Assembly: GCF_014697545.1 (NCBI RefSeq)
Contig: NZ_JACJSA010000005.1
Location: 1-64,000 of the forward strand
DNA: 64,000 bases
Origin: Oscillatoria sp. FACHB-1407
GTDB taxonomy: Bacteria; Cyanobacteriota; Cyanobacteriia; Elainellales; Elainellaceae
Direction: 5' to 3'
Part shown: piece by piece, positions 19,123 to 26,577 of the stretch
Position numbering within the stretch: the first letter of the stretch is position 1
Layout of the letters: every line of letters starts with the position of its first letter
The notes under the pieces: generated by a model
Database searches by the model: none
The model's input: only the letters and a program-made list of their open reading frames with translations
Told to the model about the DNA's origin: nothing
Made by a program: the position numbers and the translations under genes

Positions 19123-20578
19123 TGATCGAGGCGTCGTCTGGAATCATCTTCTCCAATGCCGCTTGAACCTCTTGCGTTAACTCCCGCAATGCTTGTTTAG
19201 CCGATGGGCGATCGCGCTCATACATCGACCAGCGATCGCTCACAGAAATCGGTTGACCCACAGTTATCTGCACCCGTCTCCAACCCAACCGGGGACGAGC
19301 AGGAACGCTATCCCCCTTAATTCGGGCGACCAGGTCAAACATCAGCATTGCCATCTCCGCCAGTCGTTCCACTGAGGGGTTTTTCTGAACATAGGTTTCT
19401 GTGACGGCAACAAAGCTTTCAACCAGTCGCATATGGCGCGATCGCATCTCAGCTGCTTCGGCAATCCAGTCAGCCAGTCCCCGGTCAAACGGTGACAACC
19501 CAGTCAAATCGGGCAAGTCTTCCCGGTAGATATCCCGCCAACTCGCTTCTTCTACACGGCGACATCGTTCAATCACAGTGCCTTGGGAGGATAATCCAAA
19601 ATGCTGTTCTGCTGTTTGCAGTGCTCGGTCTAAGACGATGTGTAGCCGTTCGTCAAACCTACCTGTTGGGTTGTCTGGAATAGTCTCGACACGATGTGTA
19701 AAGCGTCGATAAAACTGCTCCATTTGAGTTAGCAAATGCTCACCCAACTGACAAATCCGCTGATAGCATTGCTGAGCTACATCAGGCGAAGTCGTTGAGG
19801 CGATCGCCTGCACAGGTAAGCCCGTATCCGCCTCCAACTGGCTCAGCAACCGATCTAGATTTGCCCAGGGTGGATTTACATAGTGGTATTGAACACCGAT
19901 CGGCACCACGATTACAGGTTCTGTGCGCTTTTCCTTGACCAGATCTTGAACGCACCAGAAACTGAGTTGGGCTAACCCCGGTTCTAGTGGGCTGACAGTT
20001 TCGCTGTGTCCGTTGGTCTGCCCTTCTGGAGCCATCGCAAAGGGTAGCTTGCCATCCGTCAGTAGTTTGCGGGTGGCTCGCACTGCTGAGCGATCGAGTT
20101 GCTTCCCGCGATGCATTGGAACCCCACCTAACCGGGACAGCAACCAACCCAACCAGTTGCCTCCCCACAACGTCATGCCGCGATCGTACATGTAATGGGC
20201 ATGGAGGGGATATTGCAGCGCAATTCCCTTTTGACGAGCCGCTCGCGGAACCGCACGAGAGCACAAAAACATCAAACTCAACGGATCATCCACTTCGACA
20301 TGGCGAAACGCCATAACCAAGCGAATCTTACCTGTCTGAAACTGTTGATACAGGTCAGCCAATCCCTCTGCATTCGTGACATCGACCTGGGCAATGCCTG
20401 CTGGAAGCCACGATCGCAACCTTACCCGCATCACAATCGGCAACAGCCAGTGGGCAACCCTCAACACGAGTGGATTGAAGCGTTCGGGAATAAACTCCAG
20501 GGGAGGTTGAGCACGCTGACGAGAATGGGACAAGGTATGGCTCCGATGAGAAGTCAGTGGTGAGTGGTCAATGGTCAA
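19118..20578 (-). CDS. Lysophospholipid acyltransferase family protein (PlsC-like)
   Basis: 486 residues. An N-terminal acyltransferase domain shows FRHVEVDDPL in the place of the HX4D motif, followed by LGGVPMHRG and MAPEGQTNGHS (block III-like). The C-terminal half is helical, unlike the short PlsC enzymes, and of unknown role; HVEVDD keeps the His and an Asp four residues on. No membrane gene is adjacent. The start is uncertain: the frame opens with TTG at 20578 inside a heptamer array, and no in-frame ATG precedes the conserved part. A TTG at 20533 is an alternative. Confidence 0.8.
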   Translation of the reverse strand: MTIDHSPLTSHRSHTLSHSRQRAQPPLEFIPERFNPLVLRVAHWLLPIVMRVRLRSWLPAGIAQVDVTNAEGLADLYQQFQTGKIRLVMAFRHVEVDDPLSLMFLCSRAVPRAARQKGIALQYPLHAHYMYDRGMTLWGGNWLGWLLSRLGGVPMHRGKQLDRSAVRATRKLLTDGKLPFAMAPEGQTNGHSETVSPLEPGLAQLSFWCVQDLVKEKRTEPVIVVPIGVQYHYVNPPWANLDRLLSQLEADTGLPVQAIASTTSPDVAQQCYQRICQLGEHLLTQMEQFYRRFTHRVETIPDNPTGRFDERLHIVLDRALQTAEQHFGLSSQGTVIERCRRVEEASWRDIYREDLPDLTGLSPFDRGLADWIAEAAEMRSRHMRLVESFVAVTETYVQKNPSVERLAEMAMLMFDLVARIKGDSVPARPRLGWRRVQITVGQPISVSDRWSMYERDRPSAKQALRELTQEVQAALEKMIPDDASIR

Positions 20579-20757
20579 TGGTTAATGGTCAATGGTCAAT
20601 GGTCAATGGTTAGTGGTTAGTGGTCAGTGGTTAGTGGTTAATGGTCAATGGTTAATGGTCAGTGGTTAATGGTCAGTGGTTAATGGTCAATGGTCAATGG
20701 TCAGTGGTTAATGGTTAGTGGTTAATGGTCAATGGTTAATGGTCAATGGTCAATTGC
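20555..20757. repeat. Large heptamer array (GTCAATG/GTTAATG/GTCAGTG)
   Basis: About 28 consecutive 7-bp units with A/G and C/T variation, directly upstream of the acyltransferase and overlapping its possible TTG start. It is the same unit as the array at 8.34-8.48 kb. Confidence 0.92.
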
Positions 20758-20837
20758 CCACAGTCCTACCTATCCTAGCGTTCAGGAATGCTTTAACTTA
20801 AGGTCGTGGGGAGTCGCGATCGCCACACAACCTTCCC

Positions 20838-21701
20838 TTAAACCGCTGAGGTCATAGTAGGTGACAGGTGCCGTTCTAACCAGTTTTCTAAATCTGCCAG
20901 TACTTGCTGACGATCTAAATCATCAAAGATTTCGTGATACGTGTCGGGATACTCGTGCTGCTCTTTATCCAGACATCCCGCATTTTGAAAAAATCGTCGT
21001 CCGCCATCGGGCAAGGCAACGCGATCGCTTCCTCCCAACAAGATAAGCAACGGCAACTGCCAATCTGCTGCGTGAGCTTGAATCCAGGCTACTGTCGCCA
21101 AAAACTCGCTGCCAAACCGAGCCGTGACCTGAGAATGGCGCAGTGGATCTTTGCGATAACCCTCAACGATCGCCAGATCGCGTGCCCCCGTATCGGAATC
21201 CAACCCAGTGCTGAGGCTAAACCGAGGATACACATTCGACAACAACTGCCCGATCCACACTTTGATCGGTGAAACCCCGGTTGAGCCAATAATGGGAGCC
21301 GAAATGATGACTCCTTGCAGGGTTTTCGCCTCTTCAAGACAGCGCAACCCATAGTCGAGCACCACGACTGCCCCAACGCTGTGTCCCAACAAAAATACAG
21401 GGCTATCTGGCTCCTGGCTCCTGACCCACTGCAAAAACAATCGCAAATCTTCCCGAAATTCCGACCAGGCGTTGATATACCCGCGTTGGCCGGGCGATCG
21501 CCCATTGCCCCGCGCATCATAGGTATATACTGCATAGCCTTTCGGCACTAATGCCTTGACCACATTGCCAAACAGTCCGCTGTGCCCACCCATGCCGTGG
21601 ATAGCGACTAATACGGCTCGTATGGGTGTCTCCGGTCGCCAGAACTGGTAATACAAACGGAGGTCATCGCTGCTCTGAAAGGTGCCTTCCTGATGGTGCA
21701 T
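20838..21701 (-). CDS. Alpha/beta hydrolase (monoacylglycerol lipase/lysophospholipase-like)
   Basis: 287-residue serine hydrolase. The nucleophile elbow is LLGHSVGAVV, the oxyanion region is AIHGMGGHSGLFG, the acid is in LLGGSDRVALP and the histidine in YHEIFDDL; the order and spacing fit the monoacylglycerol lipase group (Pfam Hydrolase_4). RGNGRSPGQRG is also typical. The ATG at 21701 is chosen because homologues start near HHQEGTF; an in-frame GTG at 21764 would add 21 residues encoded in decayed HepT sequence. With the neighbouring acyltransferase it may act in lipid turnover, which is inference. Confidence 0.9.
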   Translation of the reverse strand: MHHQEGTFQSSDDLRLYYQFWRPETPIRAVLVAIHGMGGHSGLFGNVVKALVPKGYAVYTYDARGNGRSPGQRGYINAWSEFREDLRLFLQWVRSQEPDSPVFLLGHSVGAVVVLDYGLRCLEEAKTLQGVIISAPIIGSTGVSPIKVWIGQLLSNVYPRFSLSTGLDSDTGARDLAIVEGYRKDPLRHSQVTARFGSEFLATVAWIQAHAADWQLPLLILLGGSDRVALPDGGRRFFQNAGCLDKEQHEYPDTYHEIFDDLDRQQVLADLENWLERHLSPTMTSAV

Positions 21702-21750
21702 TGGGAAATCTACGATTGATCGAAGTAATGAATTATGTCCACCATAGCTT

Positions 21751-21819
21751 CTATCGCCCGTCACTCAGAGAATCTGCAACCTTTCGAAGAAATAGTGATG
21801 AAGCACTATCTCGCAACAT
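21751..21819 (-). pseudogene. Remnant of a HepT-like toxin gene
   Basis: The ATG overlaps the stop codon of the MNT antitoxin gene, as is usual for mntA-hepT pairs. The frame begins MLRDSASSLFLRK, resembling the MLRDxA start of HepT proteins, but stops after 22 codons; an intact HepT has about 110-130. No continuation is seen before the hydrolase gene starts at 21701. So the toxin appears truncated or replaced. The identification rests on position and a short N-terminal likeness only. Confidence 0.4.
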
Positions 21820-22123
21820 AAATGACCTGAGCCGTTCCCAAAATCTCGTTGCGTCGAATCCAGTTATGGCTCGTTTCGACAGCGTGCTTGCTGACCAAAT
21901 CTACTTTGCGCCCCAACATATCCTCCAACTCGTACTTCATCTTTACTAAGGTCAATAACCCGCGTTTCGCATCTGAAGCAAAAGTAATTAGAACATCAAT
22001 ATCGCTGTCAGGGCGAAAATCGTCTCGGAGGACAGAACCAAACAGAGCAAGCTCACTCACCTTCCAACGTTGGCAGAATGCAACGAGCTTGTCTTCAGGA
22101 AGTTGAATGTTGAGCGTGAGCAT
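21806..22123 (-). CDS. MNT-type nucleotidyltransferase (MntA-like antitoxin)
   Basis: 105-residue minimal nucleotidyltransferase with the signature LFGSVLRDDFRPDSDIDVLI (GSx10DxD), carrying the metal-binding aspartates. A third acidic position appears in GRKVDLVS. In complete systems the protein AMPylates and silences the HepT RNase toxin encoded next to it. Here the partner is reduced to a fragment, so this is probably an orphan antitoxin. It sits at the edge of the NACHT/toxin region, oriented away from it. Confidence 0.85.
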   Translation of the reverse strand: MLTLNIQLPEDKLVAFCQRWKVSELALFGSVLRDDFRPDSDIDVLITFASDAKRGLLTLVKMKYELEDMLGRKVDLVSKHAVETSHNWIRRNEILGTAQVIYVAR

Positions 22124-22336
22124 GATTTAGCCTCCCAAATTAGCAGGTGGTTCAGCTATTCTGCCTTTATCTTATGCCTTGGCTCGATTTACTAGAGCAA
22201 GAGGCTATAACAGAGTCAGCAGAAAATAGGGATGAGAGAATATGGCGCGAGATGAAGCCTTCGCCACCATCCTTAATACTTTGCACCGTCTAGAGCCTGT
22301 GCGTATGATGGAGAAAATTCTTTAAGCAGTTGATAT

Positions 22337-22801
22337 ATGTTTGGCAAAAAGCCCCCCTCTGAGCCATCGAAATCGCAACCTCCAAATCAATCGCAAAGCC
22401 TTAGTAATGTGTCGCTCACAGGCGGCATGGTGCAACTGGGGCAGGCGGGTGGAAACCTTCAGCAAAACCAGAGTGGAGCGTTGCAAACTGAGCAGCAAGG
22501 GATTACCGCAACAGAGGTAGTGACGCTGTTGGAGCAGTTGGAAGCTGCAATCAAAGGATCTGCACTCAGTTCGGCTCAACAAGAAGAATTGCTCGACTAT
22601 CTGCGACCTGCAAAACGGGAAGCAAGTAAGGAAACCCCCCAAAAGGAGTTAGTGGGGCAAAACTTGAAGCAGGTGAGTGAGACGATGAAAACGCTGAAAG
22701 ACACCACCGAGGCAGGGAAAAGCTTGTGGCAGACTGGAGCCGAAATCTTTAAGACGGTTGCACCCTGGATTGGCGTTGCTGCTGCATTTTTTGAGCTTTG
22801 A
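22337..22801 (+). CDS. Small partner protein of the NACHT NTPase, unknown function
   Basis: 154 residues, no known enzyme motif. The N-terminus is polar and low-complexity (KPPSEPSKSQPPNQSQS), then a motif, NVSLTGGMVQLGQAGGNLQQNQ, that resembles the N-terminus of the next gene (SAIQLSQAGQNAVSFQNS). The middle is charged helix (VVTLLEQLEAAIKG, AQQEELLDYL), and the last 25 residues are amphipathic-to-hydrophobic (GAEIFKTVAPWIGVAAAFFEL), a possible membrane anchor or partner-binding helix. The gene lies 82 bp upstream of the NACHT gene on the same strand. Small proteins with this style accompany NACHT NTPases in cyanobacteria, so an adaptor or effector role is inferred. Confidence 0.7.
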   Translation: MFGKKPPSEPSKSQPPNQSQSLSNVSLTGGMVQLGQAGGNLQQNQSGALQTEQQGITATEVVTLLEQLEAAIKGSALSSAQQEELLDYLRPAKREASKETPQKELVGQNLKQVSETMKTLKDTTEAGKSLWQTGAEIFKTVAPWIGVAAAFFEL

Positions 22802-22830
22802 TACTGATTGGAACTCAGATCTCCGACTTC

Positions 22831-22863
22831 AGATCTGCGACTTCTTGAAGAAGTCGCAGATCT
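22831..22863. repeat. Perfect 16-bp-arm palindrome between the two NACHT-module genes
   Basis: AGATCTGCGACTTCTT, one central G, then AAGAAGTCGCAGATCT. A related 14-mer (AGATCTCCGACTTC) directly precedes it at 22817-22830. It could attenuate transcription into the NACHT gene or be a small interspersed repeat. Confidence 0.85.
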
Positions 22864-22883
22864 ACTCAGAACAGGCATAGAGC

Positions 22884-24875
22884 ATGGCTTCTCAAGATCA
22901 AAACATTGATGGCAGCAGCATTGAGAATAGTGCTATTCAACTGTCTCAAGCCGGACAAAATGCCGTTAGTTTTCAAAATAGTCACGATAACCAAGTCACG
23001 ATCACTAATGTCGTCCGATTCTTTGGTCGGGGTGCATCTCCCTCAGTGGATTGGGATTGGGCACAGCGACTGCTGAAAGATAAGCAATTACCCGACATCC
23101 GCGAACGGCTCACCGATATGCTGGGACGCGATCGCACCCTCATGCAGATCTCGTTAGACGAGCAGTTATCGTGGGTGGGGCGTTCCCCGTTGCAAGCGAA
23201 CCAGCGTTTACAGGTGCAGGGCAAAGATCAAGGCATTCTCAATTGGCAACAGATGTTGATTGAAACCTTTGGGCGGGAGGATGTCGGCGGCAAGTTATTG
23301 ATTTTGGGGACACCCGGAGCCGGAAAAACCACCGCCTTGCTCAGTCTGGCAGAGCAACTGATTTGTGGAGCGATCGCCCAACCGAAAACGGTGATTCCGG
23401 TGATCTTTGAACTCTCAACCTGGCGAGACGGCAAAAGCATCAAGGATTGGTTGATTGAGCAGCTTTATGATGTGCATGGGGGCGATCGCAAAGCCAAACG
23501 CTATGAGCAATGGCTAGAGCAGCAGGTGTTATTGCCCTTGATGGATGGCTTGGATGAATTGGGCTTAGAGCGGCAAAAACAATGCACATTGAAACTGAAT
23601 GAGTTTGCCCGCCATTACCCACAACTGGTGGTGTGTTGCCGAGTTAAGGAGTTTGCTCAAGCCAACGTCAAACTCGATAATTTGAGGGGTTCGGTGTGTC
23701 TGGAGCCATTGTCGGATGAGCAAATTCAAGACTATCTAAACCGCGTTGATCGGCTGCAACTCTGGTCAACGATTCAAGCAACCCCAGTTTTGCAAGCGTT
23801 GCTCAAACCCGATGAAGAAGGCGATCCAGGCTTGTTGCGGGTGCCGCTGTTTCTCACGTTGGTTGCCAGTGTGTATGATGCCCAGTACCCCTTTCAAACG
23901 AAGGAAGAATTGCTCGATCAGTATGTCGATCGCCAGTTGTCGCTGGATGTGCGGCAGAGCGATCGCCGCAAAGAAACCGACCGGAAACAGTGGGAATATA
24001 AAACCCCTGCTCAGGAACCCGATCGCCGACAAACCCTGAAGACCTTGCAGTGGATCGCCCGACAACTCCAAAAAGACAACGCTGTAGAATTGCTAATCGA
24101 ACGCATCCAACCCCGTTGGCTAGAGAAACCCCAGGCACGACGACACTATCGGCTGATTTTTGGGCTGATTGTTGGGCTGATTGTTGGGCTGATTGTTGGG
24201 CTGATTGTTGGGCTGATTGTTGGGCTGATTGTTGGGCTGATTTTTGGGCTGATTGTTGGGCTGATTTTTGGGCTGGATGATATTGCACCTGTTGAGGCAT
24301 TTAAAATTTCAATGTCGCGCGACGCGCGACGAGAAATTTTTGCCAGTTTGAAACAATATTTGATTGGTGGGCTGATTGGTGGGCTGATTGTTGGGCTGAT
24401 TTTTGGGCTGATTTTTGGGCTGATTTTTGGGCTGAAGCAAGATTTGCAACTGCGATCGCGTCCTAACCAGGGCATCTGGAACTCATTGCAAAGTATGCTG
24501 TGGATCACGGTCTTCAGCTACCTCCCTGGCATTGTTTTTACGTTTGGGATCACAGAACTGCCTCGCATTGTTGCCGCAGGAGTTGAGCAAGGAGACCGTG
24601 CAGGAACGATTCTTGATGCGCTCTGGGTCGCCTTTCCACCCTTTTTAGTCACAGGCATCTTTGGGGCGTTACTCTTTGGCTTTGCGGGAGGAGGTGGGGT
24701 TGCCTGTGTTCAGCATCTTTGTCTGCGCTTTGTCCTCTGGCAGAGCGGCATCGCTCCCTGGAATCTGGCGCGGTTTCTCAATTACTGTGTCGAGCGGCGT
24801 TTGCTGTATCGGGTGGGGGGTCGCTATCGCTTCTTGCACCGTGAGTTGCTCGACCACTTTGCAGCTACGTTGTGA
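22884..24875 (+). CDS. NACHT-domain NTPase with a glycine-repeat membrane region
   Basis: 663 residues. An N-terminal 45-residue motif (IENSAIQLSQAGQNAV) is shared with the preceding gene. The NACHT NTPase follows: Walker A ILGTPGAGKTTALL near 142 and the Walker B block LLPLMDGLDELGL near 216. From about 424 to 462 comes GLIVGLIV-type repeat with glycine every fourth residue, then a short loop (DDIAPVEAFKI...MSRDARREIF), a second GLIG/GLIV/GLIF run at about 492-517, and two more hydrophobic segments. The C-terminus has the FLNYCVERRLLYRVGGRYRFLHRELLDHFA block often seen in cyanobacterial NACHT proteins. Regulated NTPases of this class act as sensors in immunity or programmed death; the membrane tract suggests a membrane-acting output, which is inference. 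Confidence 0.85.
   Translation: MASQDQNIDGSSIENSAIQLSQAGQNAVSFQNSHDNQVTITNVVRFFGRGASPSVDWDWAQRLLKDKQLPDIRERLTDMLGRDRTLMQISLDEQLSWVGRSPLQANQRLQVQGKDQGILNWQQMLIETFGREDVGGKLLILGTPGAGKTTALLSLAEQLICGAIAQPKTVIPVIFELSTWRDGKSIKDWLIEQLYDVHGGDRKAKRYEQWLEQQVLLPLMDGLDELGLERQKQCTLKLNEFARHYPQLVVCCRVKEFAQANVKLDNLRGSVCLEPLSDEQIQDYLNRVDRLQLWSTIQATPVLQALLKPDEEGDPGLLRVPLFLTLVASVYDAQYPFQTKEELLDQYVDRQLSLDVRQSDRRKETDRKQWEYKTPAQEPDRRQTLKTLQWIARQLQKDNAVELLIERIQPRWLEKPQARRHYRLIFGLIVGLIVGLIVGLIVGLIVGLIVGLIFGLIVGLIFGLDDIAPVEAFKISMSRDARREIFASLKQYLIGGLIGGLIVGLIFGLIFGLIFGLKQDLQLRSRPNQGIWNSLQSMLWITVFSYLPGIVFTFGITELPRIVAAGVEQGDRAGTILDALWVAFPPFLVTGIFGALLFGFAGGGGVACVQHLCLRFVLWQSGIAPWNLARFLNYCVERRLLYRVGGRYRFLHRELLDHFAATL
24154..24437 (+). 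repeat. 12-bp coding repeat GGGCTGATTGTT/GGGCTGATTTTT inside the NACHT gene
   Basis: First tract, about 24154-24273: nine consecutive 12-bp units encoding GLIV x6, GLIF, GLIV, GLIF. Second tract, about 24361-24435: units encoding GLIG, GLIG, GLIV, GLIF, GLIF, GLIF. The unit is a multiple of three, so gain or loss of copies keeps the frame and changes membrane-segment length. Near-identity of units implies recent expansion. Confidence 0.95.
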
Positions 24876-24934
24876 GTTCCGATGGGTTCATCCTCAATTT
24901 GTCAGCGAATACTAAAAATTAGGAGGGAAATTTC

Positions 24935-25309
24935 CTGAGCACTTATTCAGATGACTCCGCTATTGCCAATCTGTATGAAGAAATTGGTAATCTCGTTGTT
25001 CGCTTCCCATTACTACAATGCGAGGAGTGTGCCAGTACGCTTAAACAATGGCTTAAACAACGTGGAATCTCCGGAAAACTCTGGCGACTGACAACTCGCT
25101 ATGATGGGGAAGACTTCATTCTTAGCGATCGCCTTGAACAGAAGGGGTGCTTCGAAGCAATAACCGAAAATGGTGTCCATTATGGAGTTGAGGTGTATGG
25201 AAAAATATTTGACAACCTTTCCAGGCATGGGCTCTTGCTAGACGATTGGGTTAAGGATTTTACATCTCTGTCTAATGAATTTAATGTCGAAGCAATTGAA
25301 GAATTCTAA
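24935..25309 (+). CDS. Papain-fold toxin domain protein (Tox-PL-2-like), probable CTG start
   Basis: 124 residues in a frame with no ATG, GTG or TTG before the conserved part; an in-frame stop lies at 24920-24922. A perfect AGGAGG at 24921-24926 followed 8 nt later by CTG points to a CTG start. The protein has a cysteine nucleophile in LLQCEECASTLKQWL, GISGKLWRL, then ENGVHYGVEV (catalytic His) and KIFDNLSRHGL (third residue, Asp/Asn), the layout of the papain-fold toxin family common in cyanobacteria and in polymorphic toxins. Length is complete for a stand-alone domain. A small gene follows after 28 bp and is the likely immunity or partner protein. Alternatively this could be a 5'-truncated remnant. 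Confidence 0.75.
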   Translation: MSTYSDDSAIANLYEEIGNLVVRFPLLQCEECASTLKQWLKQRGISGKLWRLTTRYDGEDFILSDRLEQKGCFEAITENGVHYGVEVYGKIFDNLSRHGLLLDDWVKDFTSLSNEFNVEAIEEF

Positions 25310-25337
25310 AGGTTTTAGAAATGGAGATAGCTGAATC

Positions 25338-25706
25338 ATGAGCACATTATTTGACTTACTTAAGAAAATAAAAACTAAGCCAGGACTATATATAGGAACT
25401 GCCTCTATCACCCATTTGCGGATGTTTATCATCGGTTATCAATTTGCTCGATCAGAAATAGGAATTGCCAATACCGATGCTGAAAGTGATTTTTATAAAA
25501 ACTTTCAGCCGTGGTTACAGAATCGCCTATCTATCCGCACTGTAAATGCCTGGGACAAAATTATTTTGCTGACGTGCATTGATGAAAAAGCTGCGTTTGA
25601 TTACTTCTTCCAGCTTCTAGAAGATTTTCTTCAGCGCGATAAAAGTCAGGACGTTGACCCCATCTTGGCAGAATCGTCCTCTAAGGACGCCGAGCAGGCT
25701 GCATAG
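25338..25706 (+). CDS. Small protein next to papain-fold toxin, probable immunity/partner
   Basis: 122 residues, start ATG with GGAGAT upstream. Opening MSTLFDLLKKIKTKPGLYIG is followed by a helical body (LRMFIIGYQFARSE, WLQNRL, KAAFDYFFQLLEDFL). The KPGLYIG/THLRMFIIGY pattern is one I associate with small proteins found beside papain-fold toxin genes in cyanobacteria, but no enzymatic motif is seen. Position 28 bp after the toxin gene on the same strand suggests cotranscription and a neutralising role. The function is inferred from context. Confidence 0.7.
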   Translation: MSTLFDLLKKIKTKPGLYIGTASITHLRMFIIGYQFARSEIGIANTDAESDFYKNFQPWLQNRLSIRTVNAWDKIILLTCIDEKAAFDYFFQLLEDFLQRDKSQDVDPILAESSSKDAEQAA

Positions 25707-25780
25707 ACGGAACGTTAGAATTGAGGTGACCAAATCACTATCGCCCCCCGATTGTGACCTTTTGTCGAAGGAGTCGGGAT

Positions 25781-26116
25781 ATGCGTCAATCAACAATTCA
25801 AGGCATTGCGTTAGGAGTTGCGATCGCCTTACCATTGCTTTCTGCGATCGCATCACCTGCCCTAGCCCTGTCAATTTCCCCGCAAGCCCTATCTCAAATT
25901 AACGCTGCGCTCAGCTTCCCCAACGCATCACAGCGGTTCTTCAACGAAGGACAGCAGCAATTGGAGCGAGAGATTGAGCAATTGAGAGATGCCCCTGCGG
26001 ATGCGTCTGATCCCCTGCTGATTGACGAAGACCTACCCGAAACCCTGGAGCAGCAGCGTTTACAGCTTGAACAGTCCAATGGGCGATCGCAGGATCGGAC
26101 AGCACCTCCACAGTAA
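25781..26116 (+). CDS. Small exported protein, unknown function
   Basis: 111 residues with a clear signal peptide (MRQSTIQGIALGVAIALPLL, cut near ALALS). The mature part begins with a helix (ISPQALSQINAALSFP, ASQRFFNEGQQQLEREIEQL) and ends with an acidic, Gln-rich tail (EDLPETLEQQRLQLEQ). The ATG at 25781 has AAGGAG 7 nt upstream; a GTG nine codons further up is less likely. Conserved cyanobacterial exported proteins of this type exist, but no name is assigned. Confidence 0.8.
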   Translation: MRQSTIQGIALGVAIALPLLSAIASPALALSISPQALSQINAALSFPNASQRFFNEGQQQLEREIEQLRDAPADASDPLLIDEDLPETLEQQRLQLEQSNGRSQDRTAPPQ

Positions 26117-26577
26117 TCGCAGAGAACAGAGCTGACTGACAAATCTTTTAAGCTTGGCGATTGAAATCGCAGTTATGGGAGCAAAACTCGCGGCTCGACT
26201 GAGCATCGCCGAACGTCCGACGCGGGTTACAGAAAGCCTGGATGTATCTAGTTCGATTGGATAGGCGCGAATTTGATTCGCCAGTCACAGCACAGAATAT
26301 CAAGGGTTTCAGGAGTTTTGTCAGTCCATCAGGAGACAGAGATGTGATGGCTGCATCTATTCATCCGAGAACGGCTCTAGATTGGGTAGTTGTACTTATT
26401 TAATTCTTCTCATAAACTTTTGTAAAATAACTTAAACCAATCTTGTGAGTCTTCTTAGGAAATCTCATAATTGGGGCGTTATTCAATCGTGTTTACCCAG
26501 AAGCTAAATTCGTCTCTAACTTGGGGTTAAAGGCGTTTAAACTGATATTTTGAGAAGAGTTAGGAGCGATCGCAACA
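26117..26577. other. Intergenic region, no gene seen
   Basis: 461 bases. A 47-bp stretch at 26184-26230 (AAACTCGCGGCT ... GACGCGGGTTAC) resembles one at 56783-56824, so it is an interspersed repeat remnant. The AT-rich remainder up to 26577 should contain the promoter of the next gene. No RNA gene was recognised. Confidence 0.45.

Noticed and set aside
20195..20563. 122-codon plus-strand frame inside the acyltransferase
   Set aside because: Overlaps the conserved minus-strand gene and shows no domain.
22242..22328. 28-codon frame MARDEAFATILNTLH... before the NACHT module
   Set aside because: Too short, no ribosome-binding site and no match known to me.
24050..24508. Other frames across the NACHT repeat (SAQQ, ISPT and WADC peptides)
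   Set aside because: Shadow frames of the 12-bp unit; the GLIV frame continues both NACHT and C-terminal domains.
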